Source of the DNA: Arbacia lixula
Taxonomy: Eukaryota; Echinodermata; Echinoidea; Arbacioida; Arbaciidae
Direction of reading: 5' to 3'
Assembly (NCBI GenBank): GCA_963669155.1
Contig: OZ022576.1
Coordinates: 1,106,338-1,170,337, forward strand
Length of the DNA stretch: 64,000 bases
The position numbers and the translations under genes were made by a program. The notes below the pieces were generated by a model. The model was given only the letters and a program-made list of their open reading frames with translations, did not search any database and was not told the DNA's origin. Of the stretch, positions 20,756-30,973 are shown piece by piece (position 1 is the stretch's first letter; each line of letters opens with the position of its first letter).

Positions 20756-23700
20756 ATGGGGCATATGGCTAAGGATTGTCGGGGGCGGGCCAGTTACGGG
20801 CCCAAAGTAAATCGGGCTGCCGGACTACACACGCATAGCCCTCAAACCGACAAAGAAACCATGGAGGCTGATGCCCAAAGTGAAGAGCCAGGGGCAGCTT
20901 ATGTACAGGCTGCCATTGTCAAATATGGCCAAGTGCGGAATCCAGGCAATTATGTTAAATTAGCATCTGGAGGTGAGCTGCCGATAATTAATGCAGCTAA
21001 CTGTAAGGAGGGGGGAAACATGCCGGTAGCCAAAGGGCTAATAGCAGGGCATGTAGTCTCAGTGCTGCGAGACAGTGGGTGCAGCACCGTAGTCGTAAGG
21101 AGTAGTCTAGTAAGTGAGAATCAAATGCTGGGCAAGGTGCAGAGATGCGTACTGCTAGACGGGACCGTGCGCGAGGTGCCGGTTGCGCGAATTTCGGTAG
21201 ACACCCCCTACTTTACAGGGACGGTAGATGCGCTTGTAATGCGCGACCCGCTGTATGATCTCACGCTGGGAAACATCAGCGGGGTAAGGGGCCCAGGGGA
21301 CCCCGAGATAAATTGGGAGATGCCCAATAAGAACAGCGAGGATGCCCAGGAAACAGGGGCAGTCGAAACAAGGGGGCAGAAAGCAAAACGAGGGAGGCCC
21401 TTAAAGCCCCTTTCTGTCGCAGAAGCCATGCAGTTGGCAACCAGTAAAGAGGAGTTTAGCAGGGCGCAAAGAGAGGATGAGAGCCTACAGAAAGTGTGGG
21501 AAGATGCTAGGCAGGGTCGTAGTAAGGCTACGAGCAATGGGAGTGAAACACACTACGTAGTAGTGAGGGGTTTGCTATATAGAGAGTATCAGGCCCCAAG
21601 GGTGGAACAAGGGCAAACTGTTAGGCAGTTAGTGGTGCCCCAAAAGTATCGCACCAGGCTGATGGCCCTAGCCCATGAAGGGATCATGGCGGGGCACCTA
21701 AAAACCCAGAAAACCACCGATAGGTTACAGGCTAGTTTTCATTGGCCGGGGATGATGGGGGAAGTCAGACGATTTTGCATATCATGCGATATCTGTCAGC
21801 GGACAATAAAGAAAGGGAGCGTGAGCCGTGTCCCCTTAGGAAATATGCCCCTCATCGACACTCCATTCAAGCGCGTAGCAATCGATCTGATAGGCCCTCT
21901 CGAGCCCAAAACTGATAGGGGGCATAGATACATCCTGACTTTGGTAGACTATGCCACACGCTACCCCGAGGCAATTGCGCTGCCAAGCATAGAGACCGAG
22001 AGCCTGGCCGAGGCCCTGGTCGAGATGTTCAGTCGTCTAGGCCTGCCTGATGAGATATTGAGCGATAGAGGCACACAATTCACATCTGATTTGATGAGGG
22101 AGATCGGGCGCCTCCTTTCAGTCAAACAGCTGATGACCACGCCATACCACCCCATGTGCAATGGCTTAGTAGAGCGCTTTAACGGGACGCTCAAAGGGAT
22201 GCTCCGCCGCATGTGCACCGAGAGACCGAAGGACTGGGATAGATATCTCCCAGCCGTCCTTTTCGCGTATAGGGAAGTCCCCCAAGCTAGTCTGGGTTTC
22301 AGCCCCTTTGAGCTGCTTTACGGCAGGACGGTGCGCGGGCCCCTCTCACTCCTCAAGACAATGTGGGAGGAAAGCGCGGTCGAGGAGGAGGTAAAGACAA
22401 CCTACGAGTATGTAGTCGATCTACGCGAGCGGTTGGAAGAAACCTGCAAAATCGCGCGCGAGGAGCTCGAGAAAAGCATGAGAACAAACAAAAAGTACTA
22501 CGACACAAAGGCCCGTGATCGTAAGTTCCAGGTAGGGGACAAGGTCCTTCTACTTAGGCCCACTAGTGCCAGTAAGCTTCTGATGCAATGGCAGGGACCC
22601 TACACCATTGTGCAGAAACTAGGTAAGTACGACGTTCGTGTCGACGTCGAGGGGAAGGTGAAAACCTACCACCTGAACCTCATTAAGAAGTACATTGAGC
22701 GCGCTGACCAAGGGTCAGACCTAGCACAAGCGAGCGCGGTTACCGTGTATGAAGACGAATATGATGACGCAGCCGATACGAGGTATGAGCCGAGCGGCAT
22801 AGACATAGGCATGCCTACACTAGCCCCCAGCGAAACCGTCAATGATGTCCGCATGGACGACAATCTAACGGGGGAGCAGCGCAGACAGGCAGCCGACATG
22901 CTAGAGCGCTTTAGGACTCAGCTGACCGATGTCCCTGGTCGAACCGATAAGGCAGAGTGCACACTAAAGCTGACGACCACGGATGCGATCGTCAGCAAGC
23001 CGTACCCTATGCCACAGGCTGTGCGCGAGACTATCCGTAAGGAAGTAAAAGAGATGCTGGAAATGGGAGTTATCGAGCGCTCACACTCAAACTACGCATC
23101 TCCCATAGTGCTAGTGCGGAAAAAGGATGGTACAAATCGTTTCTGCGTCGATTACCGCAAATTAAATGCGATCACAGTGTTCGACCCAGAGCCCATCCCA
23201 AACGCGGACGATCTCCTCTCCTCATTATCGAAGGGCAGATATTTTTCGAAGTTTGACTTAAGTAAGGGGTATTGGCAAATCCCAATGAGGGAGGAAGACA
23301 AGGCAAAAACCGCATTCGTGACTGATGACGGGCTATATCAGTTCACAGTTTTACCATTCGGAATGGTGAACGCTCCCGCCCAATTTTCCAGACTGATGCG
23401 CAAAGTGCTGGAAGGAATAGACAATGTTGTCAATTACATCGACGATATCTTGATCTACTCAGAGACATGGGAGGAACACCTCCAAACACTAGAGCAGGTG
23501 ATGACACGCTTGGAAGAGGCAGGGTTGACAGCCAAACCAAGCAAGTGCCACGTGGGGTTTCGAACCCTAGACTTTCTGGGACATGTGGTTGGTGACGGAA
23601 TGATCCGACCCCATCCAGACAAAATCAATGAGATCATGCACGTGGCGCAGCCAAAAACAAAGCGAGAAGTGCGCGCGTTTCTAGGCTTGGCGGGGTATTA

Positions 23701-24241
23701 CAGGAAATTCATCCCAAATTTCGCAGCGATCGCAGTACCACTGACGGATCTCACAAAGAAGCAGTGCCCAAACAAGGTGGAATGGGGACCGTGTGAGGAT
23801 AGGGCATTTCAGACTCTGAAAGCAAGATTGACAACCCCACCCATTCTCCACCTACCAAACCATGAGATGCCGTATATCCTAGCAACAGACGCTTCTGATG
23901 TAGGGATAGGTGCAGTGCTAATGCAGCGCATAGGCGACGAAAAATTCCCTATCTCATACATAAGCCGAAAACTCTCCGACACAGAACAGCGATACGCGGT
24001 GATCGAGAGAGAGTGTCTAGCACTCGTATGGGCAGTGAAGAAACTCGATGTCTACCTGTATGGACGGGAATTCCAGCTGGAGGTAGATCACCGCCCATTG
24101 ATGTACCTTGCCCAAGCAAAGATACAGAATAGTAGAGTGTTAAGGTGGGCACTCGCCCTTCAGCCTTACAGGTACACTGTAGTAGCAGTTAAAGGAGTAG
24201 ATAATGTAGCGGCAGACTTCCTGAGTCGATGCCCCGAGTGA
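20756..24241 (+). CDS. Element B pol: protease, integrase, reverse transcriptase, RNase H
   Basis: An uninterrupted frame of 1161 residues. It begins inside the zinc knuckle (GHMAKDC). Protease: LRDSGCSTVVV at about residues 107-117, with DSG instead of A's DTG. Integrase: HEGIMAGHL and CDICQR zinc ligands at about 300-345, then AIDLIGPL, LSDRGTQF and NGLVERFNGTL as the DDE core at about 370-480, then VGDKVLLLRPTS and KLLMQWQGPY as the C-terminal domain. Reverse transcriptase at about 730-930: RFCVDYRKLN, FSKFDLSKGYWQIP, LPFGMVNAPAQF and catalytic NYIDDILIY. RNase H: ATDASDVGIGAVL, VIERECLALVWA, VDHRPL and AADFLSRCPE. All catalytic residues seem present. It would copy and integrate the element, but without a 3' LTR this copy is crippled. 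Confidence 0.92.
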   Translation: MGHMAKDCRGRASYGPKVNRAAGLHTHSPQTDKETMEADAQSEEPGAAYVQAAIVKYGQVRNPGNYVKLASGGELPIINAANCKEGGNMPVAKGLIAGHVVSVLRDSGCSTVVVRSSLVSENQMLGKVQRCVLLDGTVREVPVARISVDTPYFTGTVDALVMRDPLYDLTLGNISGVRGPGDPEINWEMPNKNSEDAQETGAVETRGQKAKRGRPLKPLSVAEAMQLATSKEEFSRAQREDESLQKVWEDARQGRSKATSNGSETHYVVVRGLLYREYQAPRVEQGQTVRQLVVPQKYRTRLMALAHEGIMAGHLKTQKTTDRLQASFHWPGMMGEVRRFCISCDICQRTIKKGSVSRVPLGNMPLIDTPFKRVAIDLIGPLEPKTDRGHRYILTLVDYATRYPEAIALPSIETESLAEALVEMFSRLGLPDEILSDRGTQFTSDLMREIGRLLSVKQLMTTPYHPMCNGLVERFNGTLKGMLRRMCTERPKDWDRYLPAVLFAYREVPQASLGFSPFELLYGRTVRGPLSLLKTMWEESAVEEEVKTTYEYVVDLRERLEETCKIAREELEKSMRTNKKYYDTKARDRKFQVGDKVLLLRPTSASKLLMQWQGPYTIVQKLGKYDVRVDVEGKVKTYHLNLIKKYIERADQGSDLAQASAVTVYEDEYDDAADTRYEPSGIDIGMPTLAPSETVNDVRMDDNLTGEQRRQAADMLERFRTQLTDVPGRTDKAECTLKLTTTDAIVSKPYPMPQAVRETIRKEVKEMLEMGVIERSHSNYASPIVLVRKKDGTNRFCVDYRKLNAITVFDPEPIPNADDLLSSLSKGRYFSKFDLSKGYWQIPMREEDKAKTAFVTDDGLYQFTVLPFGMVNAPAQFSRLMRKVLEGIDNVVNYIDDILIYSETWEEHLQTLEQVMTRLEEAGLTAKPSKCHVGFRTLDFLGHVVGDGMIRPHPDKINEIMHVAQPKTKREVRAFLGLAGYYRKFIPNFAAIAVPLTDLTKKQCPNKVEWGPCEDRAFQTLKARLTTPPILHLPNHEMPYILATDASDVGIGAVLMQRIGDEKFPISYISRKLSDTEQRYAVIERECLALVWAVKKLDVYLYGREFQLEVDHRPLMYLAQAKIQNSRVLRWALALQPYRYTVVAVKGVDNVAADFLSRCPE

Positions 24242-24282
24242 GAACAGTATCGGATGGTAGATTAAACTGTCATTCTACCTTG

Positions 24283-24585
24283 CTAAGATGAGTCTGCTCT
24301 GTACACTGGCAACTTAGGCACCTTAACAGGGATACTATAAGCTATTTTAGCTTCATTTCCTAGCTGAGCCAATTCCCTCTCATGTTTCCTTTCCCTTTCA
24401 CGTTCTTCCCTTTCCTTTTCACGTTCTTCCCTTTCTCTTTTCCTATCCTCACGTTCAGCATCTTGTTGCTGACGTAATTCCTCCTTACGTTGCTGTTCCC
24501 TACTTTCCACAAAGTCTAGCAGTTCTTGTCCTTGCAGACCAACTTGTTGGCCTAATCTCATGTACGCTTCTATAGACATTGTCAC
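24283..24585 (-). pseudogene. Element A gag N-terminus
   Basis: On the minus strand the ORF opens MTMSIEAYMRLGQQVGLQG, parallel to element B's gag start, followed by a long Glu/Arg-rich coiled-coil stretch and KVPKLPVYRADSS. It stops at the element B junction. The ATG lies about 170 bases inside the primer-binding site, a normal leader length. The rest of gag resumes only at 17,983 after a loss of about 170 codons. Confidence 0.8.
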
Positions 24586-24751
24586 AACGTAGACTTTTCC
24601 GAAAGGTCAAACCAAAGCTATTGTATACTTCAATAGAGTTACTCTGAATACTAATTACTCACTATCAAGTACATGTATACTACTATCAGCAAGGCGTCAA
24701 GCCCCCAAGCATAGTCCGTCTGTTAGATAATCATCCAAACAAGTTTTCCTC

Positions 24752-24768
24752 TCCCGGACGTGCCCCCA
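24752..24768 (-). other. Proline-tRNA-type primer-binding site of element A
   Basis: On the minus strand the sequence two bases inside the 5' LTR is TGGGGGCACGTCCGGGA. It differs at one base from the proline-tRNA primer site used by murine leukaemia-type retroviruses (TGGGGGCTCGTCCGGGA). This sets the 5' end of the element and confirms its orientation. Confidence 0.75.
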
Positions 24769-24770
24769 TT

Positions 24771-25128
24771 TGTCACGGCCCGGTTTGGAGCCGACAGTAA
24801 AATAAAAGAGGAAAAACTTGTTGACCAATAACACCACAAACCGACTATGACAAATCAATTAAACTTAACATTATTTTAATCAGTTACTGAAAATATCATT
24901 AATCCTACATTTCAATAACAAAATCACGTGATTAAAACAAATCAATTATACGGACCAGATAAACCACACACCCAAATCATACGGAATCACACCAACAATA
25001 AACACACGAAAACCTGGCGGTTCGCGGTCGGGGCCCCGTTTCAACAATGCTGCGTGGAACTAATGAAAGACGACGCGCTTGACCTTCGATGAGGCTGCGA
25101 CCTTGTGACGGGCGACTCCTCAGCGAAG
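24771..25128 (-). repeat. Truncated 5' LTR of element A
   Basis: 358 bp nearly identical to 5956-6313, from TGTCACGGCCCGG to CTCCTCAGCGAAG; the remaining kilobase of the LTR is missing. The break coincides with one arm of a perfect palindrome (see 25,066-25,146). Confidence 0.85.
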
Positions 25129-25146
25129 GTCAAGCGCGTCGTCTTT
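25066..25146. repeat. Perfect 23-bp inverted repeat at the broken LTR end
   Basis: The arm 25,066-25,088 (AAAGACGACGCG...) is the exact reverse complement of 25,124-25,146, with a 35-base loop. The left arm is genuine LTR sequence; the right arm replaces the LTR sequence expected there. This suggests a snap-back or template switch at the breakpoint. Confidence 0.85.
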
Positions 25147-25918
25147 GGAATGCCTGACAAAGCATCATTTCACCATTATTGTGTGGTATTCATAAAAAGA
25201 ACCTGTCATTCTATTGCGAGCATTAGCAGCTCGCGAGCTTAGTCGCATAATATTATATTGCGTTGTTTGTTCCTGCTTGTGAATAAAAAGTGATGTCACG
25301 AGGTAATCGTAAATGTCTGAAGGATTTTATGGGCGTTTCTTAGCTAGGTGAAGATAACCTATTAAAATATTTCAAGGTGTGGGAAGCATATTTCAATGTA
25401 TTTATAAATGTATGAATCCACATGCATCAATAGAAGCTATTATTGCCATGATGTATTCCCATGATAGTGAACCATTTATTCAAATCTTCATGACAAGCAA
25501 TGATATTAGAATTAACAGCAATAATAACAAAATGAAATAAAGTGACGAAATGGCAGGCATTGTTATACATAGATACAGAGGTCCCACAAAAAGAGGTCCC
25601 ACTAAGGGGCCTTGGGGAACTACAAGGGACCCTCTCTAGAGATGAAACACAATCATTGAATTAAATATATTGGGGACGACGTGATAAACAATCTCGAAAC
25701 CAACCTACCTATTTGGTAAATAATGTTTCATGCTTAATGAGAGATCAAGGAATAATCCATTTGTGTTTAAATTACCATTCATGTTAAAAGCGTTTATGAT
25801 CGTGAAGATCTATTGAAGCCTTGTCAAATGGTGATTTAATTATGAATCCAAGTCAGAGCTGAATAGATGCTGCCATATTTGCATGATAATAGTTTGACAT
25901 GTGGTCGGCTATTTAAGC
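25147..25918. other. Non-coding stretch, nothing recognised
   Basis: Plain AT-rich DNA to the right of the retrotransposon complex. Confidence 0.5.
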
Positions 25919-25968
25919 AGTGAAATTGACCTGAGGTCATTTTCTACCAGCAATAATCTGATCATGTG
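25919..25968 (+). repeat. Dispersed repeat fragment
   Basis: GTGAAATTGACCTGAGGTCA...AGCAATAATCTGATCATG matches, inverted and with a few changes, 37,612-37,668. Family unknown. Confidence 0.6.
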
Positions 25969-25987
25969 CAAATCGGACCCCAATTAC

Positions 25988-26074
25988 TCCCCTTTCTCAT
26001 CCTAACACCTCACTCTCTTTCTCTCTCCTCAATGATGCTCCTCTACAATCTCAATTAATGTGCCCACCACAATT
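25988..26074 (+). repeat. Left copy of an 86-bp direct repeat
   Basis: From CCCTTTCTCATCCTAACACC to AATGTGCCCACCACAATT; the second copy lies 1.14 kb to the right (27,131-27,216) with about five differences. The sequence between holds a C-tract at 26,811-26,823 and no recognisable gene. Confidence 0.75.
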
Positions 26075-27130
26075 GAACAAAATTATAATTGGAGATGTTT
26101 ATGCTACTAGAGGTATCGTAGCACCCTACGAGGACACTCATATGACACACTATCTATAAATTCTGACGCTTTATGAAATTGCTACAGAAAACAAATTAAT
26201 GTTCAAATTTCAGAGTTGCACCCTATACTCTGAATATGATCACATGTAAGTCAGGTGATTGAATTAGTTGAAAAACAGAGACTTAAAAAAAAAATCAAAA
26301 TTAAAATCTTGAAATTACAAATTTTAATTATTTGGTTGTGTTATTTGTGGCTACACCTGTATCGAAGTCCAAAAAGAGAGAAAGAGAAAGGGCTTAACAA
26401 TATAAGAGCAGAACTGGGACTGCGGGAGACCAAGACTGCAATGGAGACTTAGTCATACATGTGCATGGAAGAAATGGAAGATGTGTGGTATCGTCTTTGT
26501 TATACTTTTCTTTATATCAATACAAGTTCCAAGTCATGGAATGCAATATTTAAGTTACACGTGACCTCCACATGTGAAATCGTCTTTGTTATACAGACAG
26601 GGTGCAAGCTGTCACGGTCTATGAGGCAACATTAGTTTTTCTCCTTCTTTGCTTTCCGTGTTCTCTTTTGAAAAAATAAATCAATTGTGTGGAATGTTTG
26701 CTTCCACTCAAACATTCTTTGTTATGATTTGTTTAATTTGCTCTGATTTATTACTGTGTATCCTCATTTCTGCTCCCCCACACCCCTTGTGTATTTCACC
26801 GCTATCACTCCCCCCCCCCCCCCTCCCCTCAATGCTACAAAGTGAGTCTTGTAATTGTCACCCCAATGCTATCCATATTATCTACGATGCAAGATACATA
26901 TTGGTATCAAATGAAAGATTACGTTTTATCCTTTACATCCATAGTAAATTCCATTTGTTTATGTATTTGATGGTTTATTTTTAACTTATTTCCTTGCTGC
27001 AGCTTCTCCTTACATATCTTCCTGCTACTTCACCTTTACCTTTTCTCACTTTTCCAGTCTCTCTGTTCCTTTAACTATCCTATTATTTTCCCTTTGTTTT
27101 TCCGCCTCTATAGTCCCTCACTGCTCATAT

Positions 27131-27216
27131 TTCCCTTTCTCATCTTAACACCCCACCCTCTTTCTCTCTCCTCAATGATGCTCCTCTACAATCTCAATTA
27201 ATGTGCCCACCAAAAT
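27131..27216 (+). repeat. Right copy of the 86-bp direct repeat
   Basis: Near-identical to 25,988-26,074, including TCTCTCCTCAATGATGCTCC and CAATTAATGTGCCCACCA. The pair could be remnants of short LTRs or a segmental duplication. Confidence 0.75.
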
Positions 27217-27542
27217 TCGGATACGTATCTTGATTTGGACACCATAATCAAGGGTCCCGAAGAATACCATTGTTCAATAAACTGTGTGTTTGTCCTTGCT
27301 TGACAAAATAAAGGTGGACACCACCCCAACATTTGAAGATAAATTGGCTGACTGACAGCGGTTAATAATCCCACACCCACCACTGCGCACTGTCACATGA
27401 AAGTCATTCAGAAGTCATTCACAACGTATTCCCATAAATCCATTCATGCGTGAGTTTAGCATACAAATAGATGTGACACCCGGCCTTTTTGTGCATTACC
27501 TCCCTGCTAACATCAGTGGTATTGCTGCTTGTGACGTGTAAC

Positions 27543-27559
27543 ATGTCTTCCATCGAGAG
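27543..27559 (+). CDS. Possible first coding exon of the SLC16-like transporter
   Basis: ATG followed by five codons and a strong donor AGAG/GTAAGTGC. The exon would encode MSSIE plus two bases of an Arg codon. The next exon (35,295) begins with A, completes AGA and stays open through to the transporter, so the phase fits. The evidence is only the donor and the phase; a 7.7-kb intron would separate the two. Confidence 0.4.
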
Positions 27560-28089
27560 GTAAGTGCATTGATCTTTAACCAAGGATGTTTAAGTACATG
27601 GAGTACCATGAGCCGTTTAATGAATGCAGATTCATTATTACTCTTCTTCCAGTCACACAAGAATGCTTTACAAAGATTTTCTCTTTGATTCTCGTATGTT
27701 CAAGTCCGCCGATTCAAGTCCTCACCCCATATGCTTGCGCAGTTGTGACATATAATACCTACGATGCATCCATAAAGATTCAATCGAAGAATGTTATTAC
27801 AATATGGCAAAATAGATCTAAACGTGATATCAAGTTGCAGTACAAAAGTTTCGCGATGTTTCGCATCATATTCCATTAAAAAATTGTATAAAACGTTACT
27901 TTAAGATATATTTCTTTCAGAGAAGTAACATGAAAAACGTGCCCAGCTGCGCCCAAGATAGTAGTGTAGTATAGAAGGCGATATTGAGTGACAGGCATCG
28001 GCTTTTCCAGATATACGACATGCTCTGCACGGATGATCTTGCTATTGCTAGTCTTCTCCTTATATCTGTGGTGCTCTCCCCTTTGTTAT
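27560..28089. other. Non-coding, likely intronic
   Basis: The open frame at 27,586-27,879 has no family resemblance. Nothing else seen. Confidence 0.4.
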
Positions 28090-30760
28090 TGACTGTAGAT
28101 CAAAAATATTCAAACTGACTAACTACATCAATCTTCTTTCCATCTATGGCGAAGTCATTGTTGTTGCTGTCTTTGTCGACTACCATTATTTTAGTCTTTT
28201 TAGTGTTCAGTAGAAGATTTTTCTCTTCACTTGCCTTTCTGATACGGTACAATAAGTCAATAAGTTCCTCTCTGCTGCTGCAAACTAGAGTGGTATCCTG
28301 TACGTACCTATGGTTTGTGATCCTTGTCCCCCCAAATTTCACTCCTCCATTAAAACCCTTCAGTGCCACCCTCATGATGTTCTCCGCACATATATTAAAG
28401 AGGTTTGGAGATAGTATGCAGCCCTGACGTACACCTCTTCCTATTTTAAACCATTCAGTATCACCACTGCTTGTCCTCACTGTAGAGTCTTGGTCCAGAT
28501 AAAGTTGTTTGATCAGTCCTACTATGTGTCTAGGGAATCCCATCTTTGTCATTGTATCCCACAGTTGCTGGTGCACTGGCTTACACAGTCGAATGCCATG
28601 TAGAGAGGGTGCTCGAGTTCTCTGCATTTCTCGATTATGTTTCTGATATTAACAATCTGTTCTCTTGTCCCCCTACCTTCACAAAAGCCTGCTTGTTCCT
28701 CTGAGATCTCTCCTTTCATCTTGATCTTCATTCTTTGGCTAATGATTTTCAGGAGTACTTTACTTGCATGACAAATCAAGCTTATTTTCCGATGGTCTGA
28801 ACGTTCTTTTATATCCCCTTTCTTCGGTAATGGTTAAAATACAGTTTTACACCAGTCTTTAGGCCACTCTTTCTCCTTCCAGATCTTGCAGCAAAGACGC
28901 CACGTCAGATCTATTCCCTCTTCACCGGTTGCCTTCCACATTTCAGAAGTCAAGTTGTCTAAACCAGGAGACTTGCCATCCTTCAGTTGTTTCAATGCTA
29001 TCTCTACTTCTGATCTCAATGGAGAAGGCTCCATTTCCTCTCTTTCCTCCCATTGTGGGTCATCTTCATTTTTCTGAGCCGCATACAGCTTTATACTGTC
29101 CGGCATCCATCTCTTATTTATGTCGTCACTGTTTGTCAGTGTTTGCCAAAAGTTTTCGTCATTAATCACATCCAATCTTGGGATTTTTTTTCCTTTGTAA
29201 TCTCTTTCATAGTAGCAAATGATACCTTGGAGTTGTTCTTATGACGTTCTATGTCTTCACACTTCCCCTCTATATAGTTCCTCCTGTCCTCTTTACTACT
29301 ACTACTTGTGACTACTATTGAGTCTCGTCCATTCCCCTAGATTGTGACTTGCTTTTGGTTGTTTCTTTTCCCTTTTCTTAGGGATGTGATTCTTGGCTGC
29401 ATTCTCAACTGCTTCTGTCATGTCTTCCCATAACTCATTGGGTGTTTTCTAAGTTTCATCAATTCTTAGCAACAACTCAAACTTATTCTTGACTTCCACT
29501 GGATATTGAGCAGAAATACGATCCACATCATGTCTTGTAGGAGCTGTGCTATTTTTCTTAGCCTTCAATCTTAGTCTGAGTTTAGCCACAAGCAGCTGAT
29601 GGTCACTGCCGCAACCAGCACTTGGTCTTGTTTTGACATTCTGGACTGATGTCTGCCACCTCTCTTTAACCAAAATGTAATCTGTCTGGTTTCTCACTTT
29701 ATCTCCTGGACTCATCCATGTCCACAGTCTCCTTGGGTGGTGCTGAAACCATGTGTTTCTAATGATGAAGTTGTTAGTCTCGCAGAAATCTTCCAGTCTG
29801 TCTCCTCTCTCGTTTCTGTTACCTAGACCATACTTCCCAATGCATGCACATTTCTCCCCAATCTTTCAAATCTTTGCGTTCCCATCACCCAACAAAATGA
29901 GGAAATCTCTCCTAGGCATACAGTCTACCACATCCTGTACCTTCTCCTAAAATTCTGTGATTGCATCCTACGATGCATCTCCTGTTGGTGCGTATATCTG
30001 AATGATTGATATATTGAATGGGTGCCCCTGCAGCCTTACAGTCAGAATTCTCTCGTTGATCGGGTTGTATCCCATGACACATTGAGCTGTCTCCTTCTCT
30101 ATAATGAAACCCACTCAACCACGTTTCCTTCCACTTTCTTTCATTGAAAAGATTACTGTATTTCCTTCGTCTGTTATGAATCGGCCTTGTCCAAGCCACC
30201 ATGATTATACCCAAAACTTGAATATCATTTGCATCCATCTCTTTTTCCATGATTTCCACTTTCCCATCTGACAAACCACGCACGTTTCATGTGGCTATGT
30301 TGATTGGTTTTCTTAGAGGGGTGCTGTTCCTTTCCTGCTCGCGACCTTCAAGAAAAGAACGCCCTTCAACAGGCTTCGATCCTGCTCCGTCATCACCTGC
30401 CGGCGTACTACGACTCGTACGAGCAGTATCTCTCTCTTCCGCAGTAGCTCTTGACGTAACTTCCGGCCTGCAGGTTTCACCTTCCGATACCCATTTTTTC
30501 TGTTGCGTTTGTATGACCACAAACACGACCAATTAATAATGGTGGGCGGCCCGATCCTTCCATCGCAGTACAGAAGACAGCAGCATAGATGCCGAACTGC
30601 CCCCTGCTCCCCCGTAGCCACCGTTGTCCAAGGTTTGAATCCTCCGTCAACTACGAGTACTGCTCCGCTGCTGCCCGATGCAGGACGGGGTTATTGAAGG
30701 CGACCCAACCCGCCTTGTCATCTTCTCATCATAGGGTTATGAGAGTTTTTTTTTTTATCA
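28090..30760 (-). mobile_element. Decayed RTE-type LINE
   Basis: Read on the minus strand: a 5' region (30,760-30,310), apurinic endonuclease pieces (30,305 to about 29,450) and reverse transcriptase pieces (29,175-28,100). The order and motifs fit the RTE clade, where one ORF carries endonuclease then RT. The coding region is split over at least five frames. Exact ends are uncertain; no target duplication was found. It sits in the putative 5' intron of the transporter gene in antisense orientation. Confidence 0.8.
28100..30305 (-). pseudogene. RTE-type endonuclease/reverse transcriptase, frameshifted
   Basis: The endonuclease begins near 30,305 with NVRGLSDGK, where the preceding conserved Trp codon has become TGA. 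SGFHYREGD and TDYILVKERW (about 29,690) and GSDHQLLVAKLRL (about 29,610) are endonuclease motifs. The RT has LKDGKSPGLDNLTSEMWK (about 28,985), EQAGFCEGRGTREQI (about 28,700) and GRGVRQGCILSPNLF (about 28,430). The catalytic box reads RYVQDTTL instead of YADD, so the enzyme is dead even apart from its frameshifts. Confidence 0.8.
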
Positions 30761-30973
30761 AGCTGACAGCGTTACCCGTTAACCCCTCTTCCATGATAAG
30801 AATGATAAGAAACCCTGGATCAGACTATCACCCAGCTGGAACCCAGCCAGTATTTCTATGGTCTCGGGATTGTGTGTATCCTATTATAAAATCCAGTTGG
30901 GAGCAGCTGCTAGTCATGAGTATTAAGTGGCGGAATCAAAACTTGTTCAAAGAGATGGATATCCAAAAATATC

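Larger units (their letters stand above)
17984..24282 (+). mobile_element. Gmr1-like Ty3/Gypsy LTR retrotransposon B, nested in A and lacking its 3' LTR
   Basis: A 5' LTR (17,984-19,695), primer site, gag and pol lie in order on the plus strand, opposite to host element A. The pol order is protease, integrase, reverse transcriptase, RNase H. About 40 bases after the pol stop (24,241) the sequence changes to element A gag, so the 3' LTR, which should be about 1.7 kb, is absent along with part of A's gag. One deletion covering both is the simplest reading. B must be younger than A. Its LTR termini (TGTCAC...GTGACA) match those of A, and the two differ throughout, so they are related families. 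Confidence 0.88.
5956..25128 (-). mobile_element. Gmr1-like Ty3/Gypsy LTR retrotransposon A, host of three nested insertions
   Basis: On the minus strand this element runs truncated 5' LTR (25,128-24,771), tRNA primer site (24,768-24,752), gag N-terminus (24,585-24,283), [element B], gag zinc knuckle (17,983-17,647), [foldback element], protease and integrase (15,427-13,633), [LINE], reverse transcriptase and RNase H (about 9,510-7,687), duplicated polypurine region, and full 3' LTR (7,360-5,956). The domain order protease-integrase-RT-RNase H is the Gmr1-like order, not the usual Gypsy order. Once the three insertions are set aside the pieces follow each other in the right order, so A is the oldest layer. 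The two LTR copies differ at only a few positions over the shared 358 bp. About 170 codons of mid-gag are missing beside element B. Confidence 0.88.

Noticed and set aside
27586-27879. 97-codon open frame downstream of the putative first exon
   Set aside because: No family, no splice or conservation signal, AT-rich.
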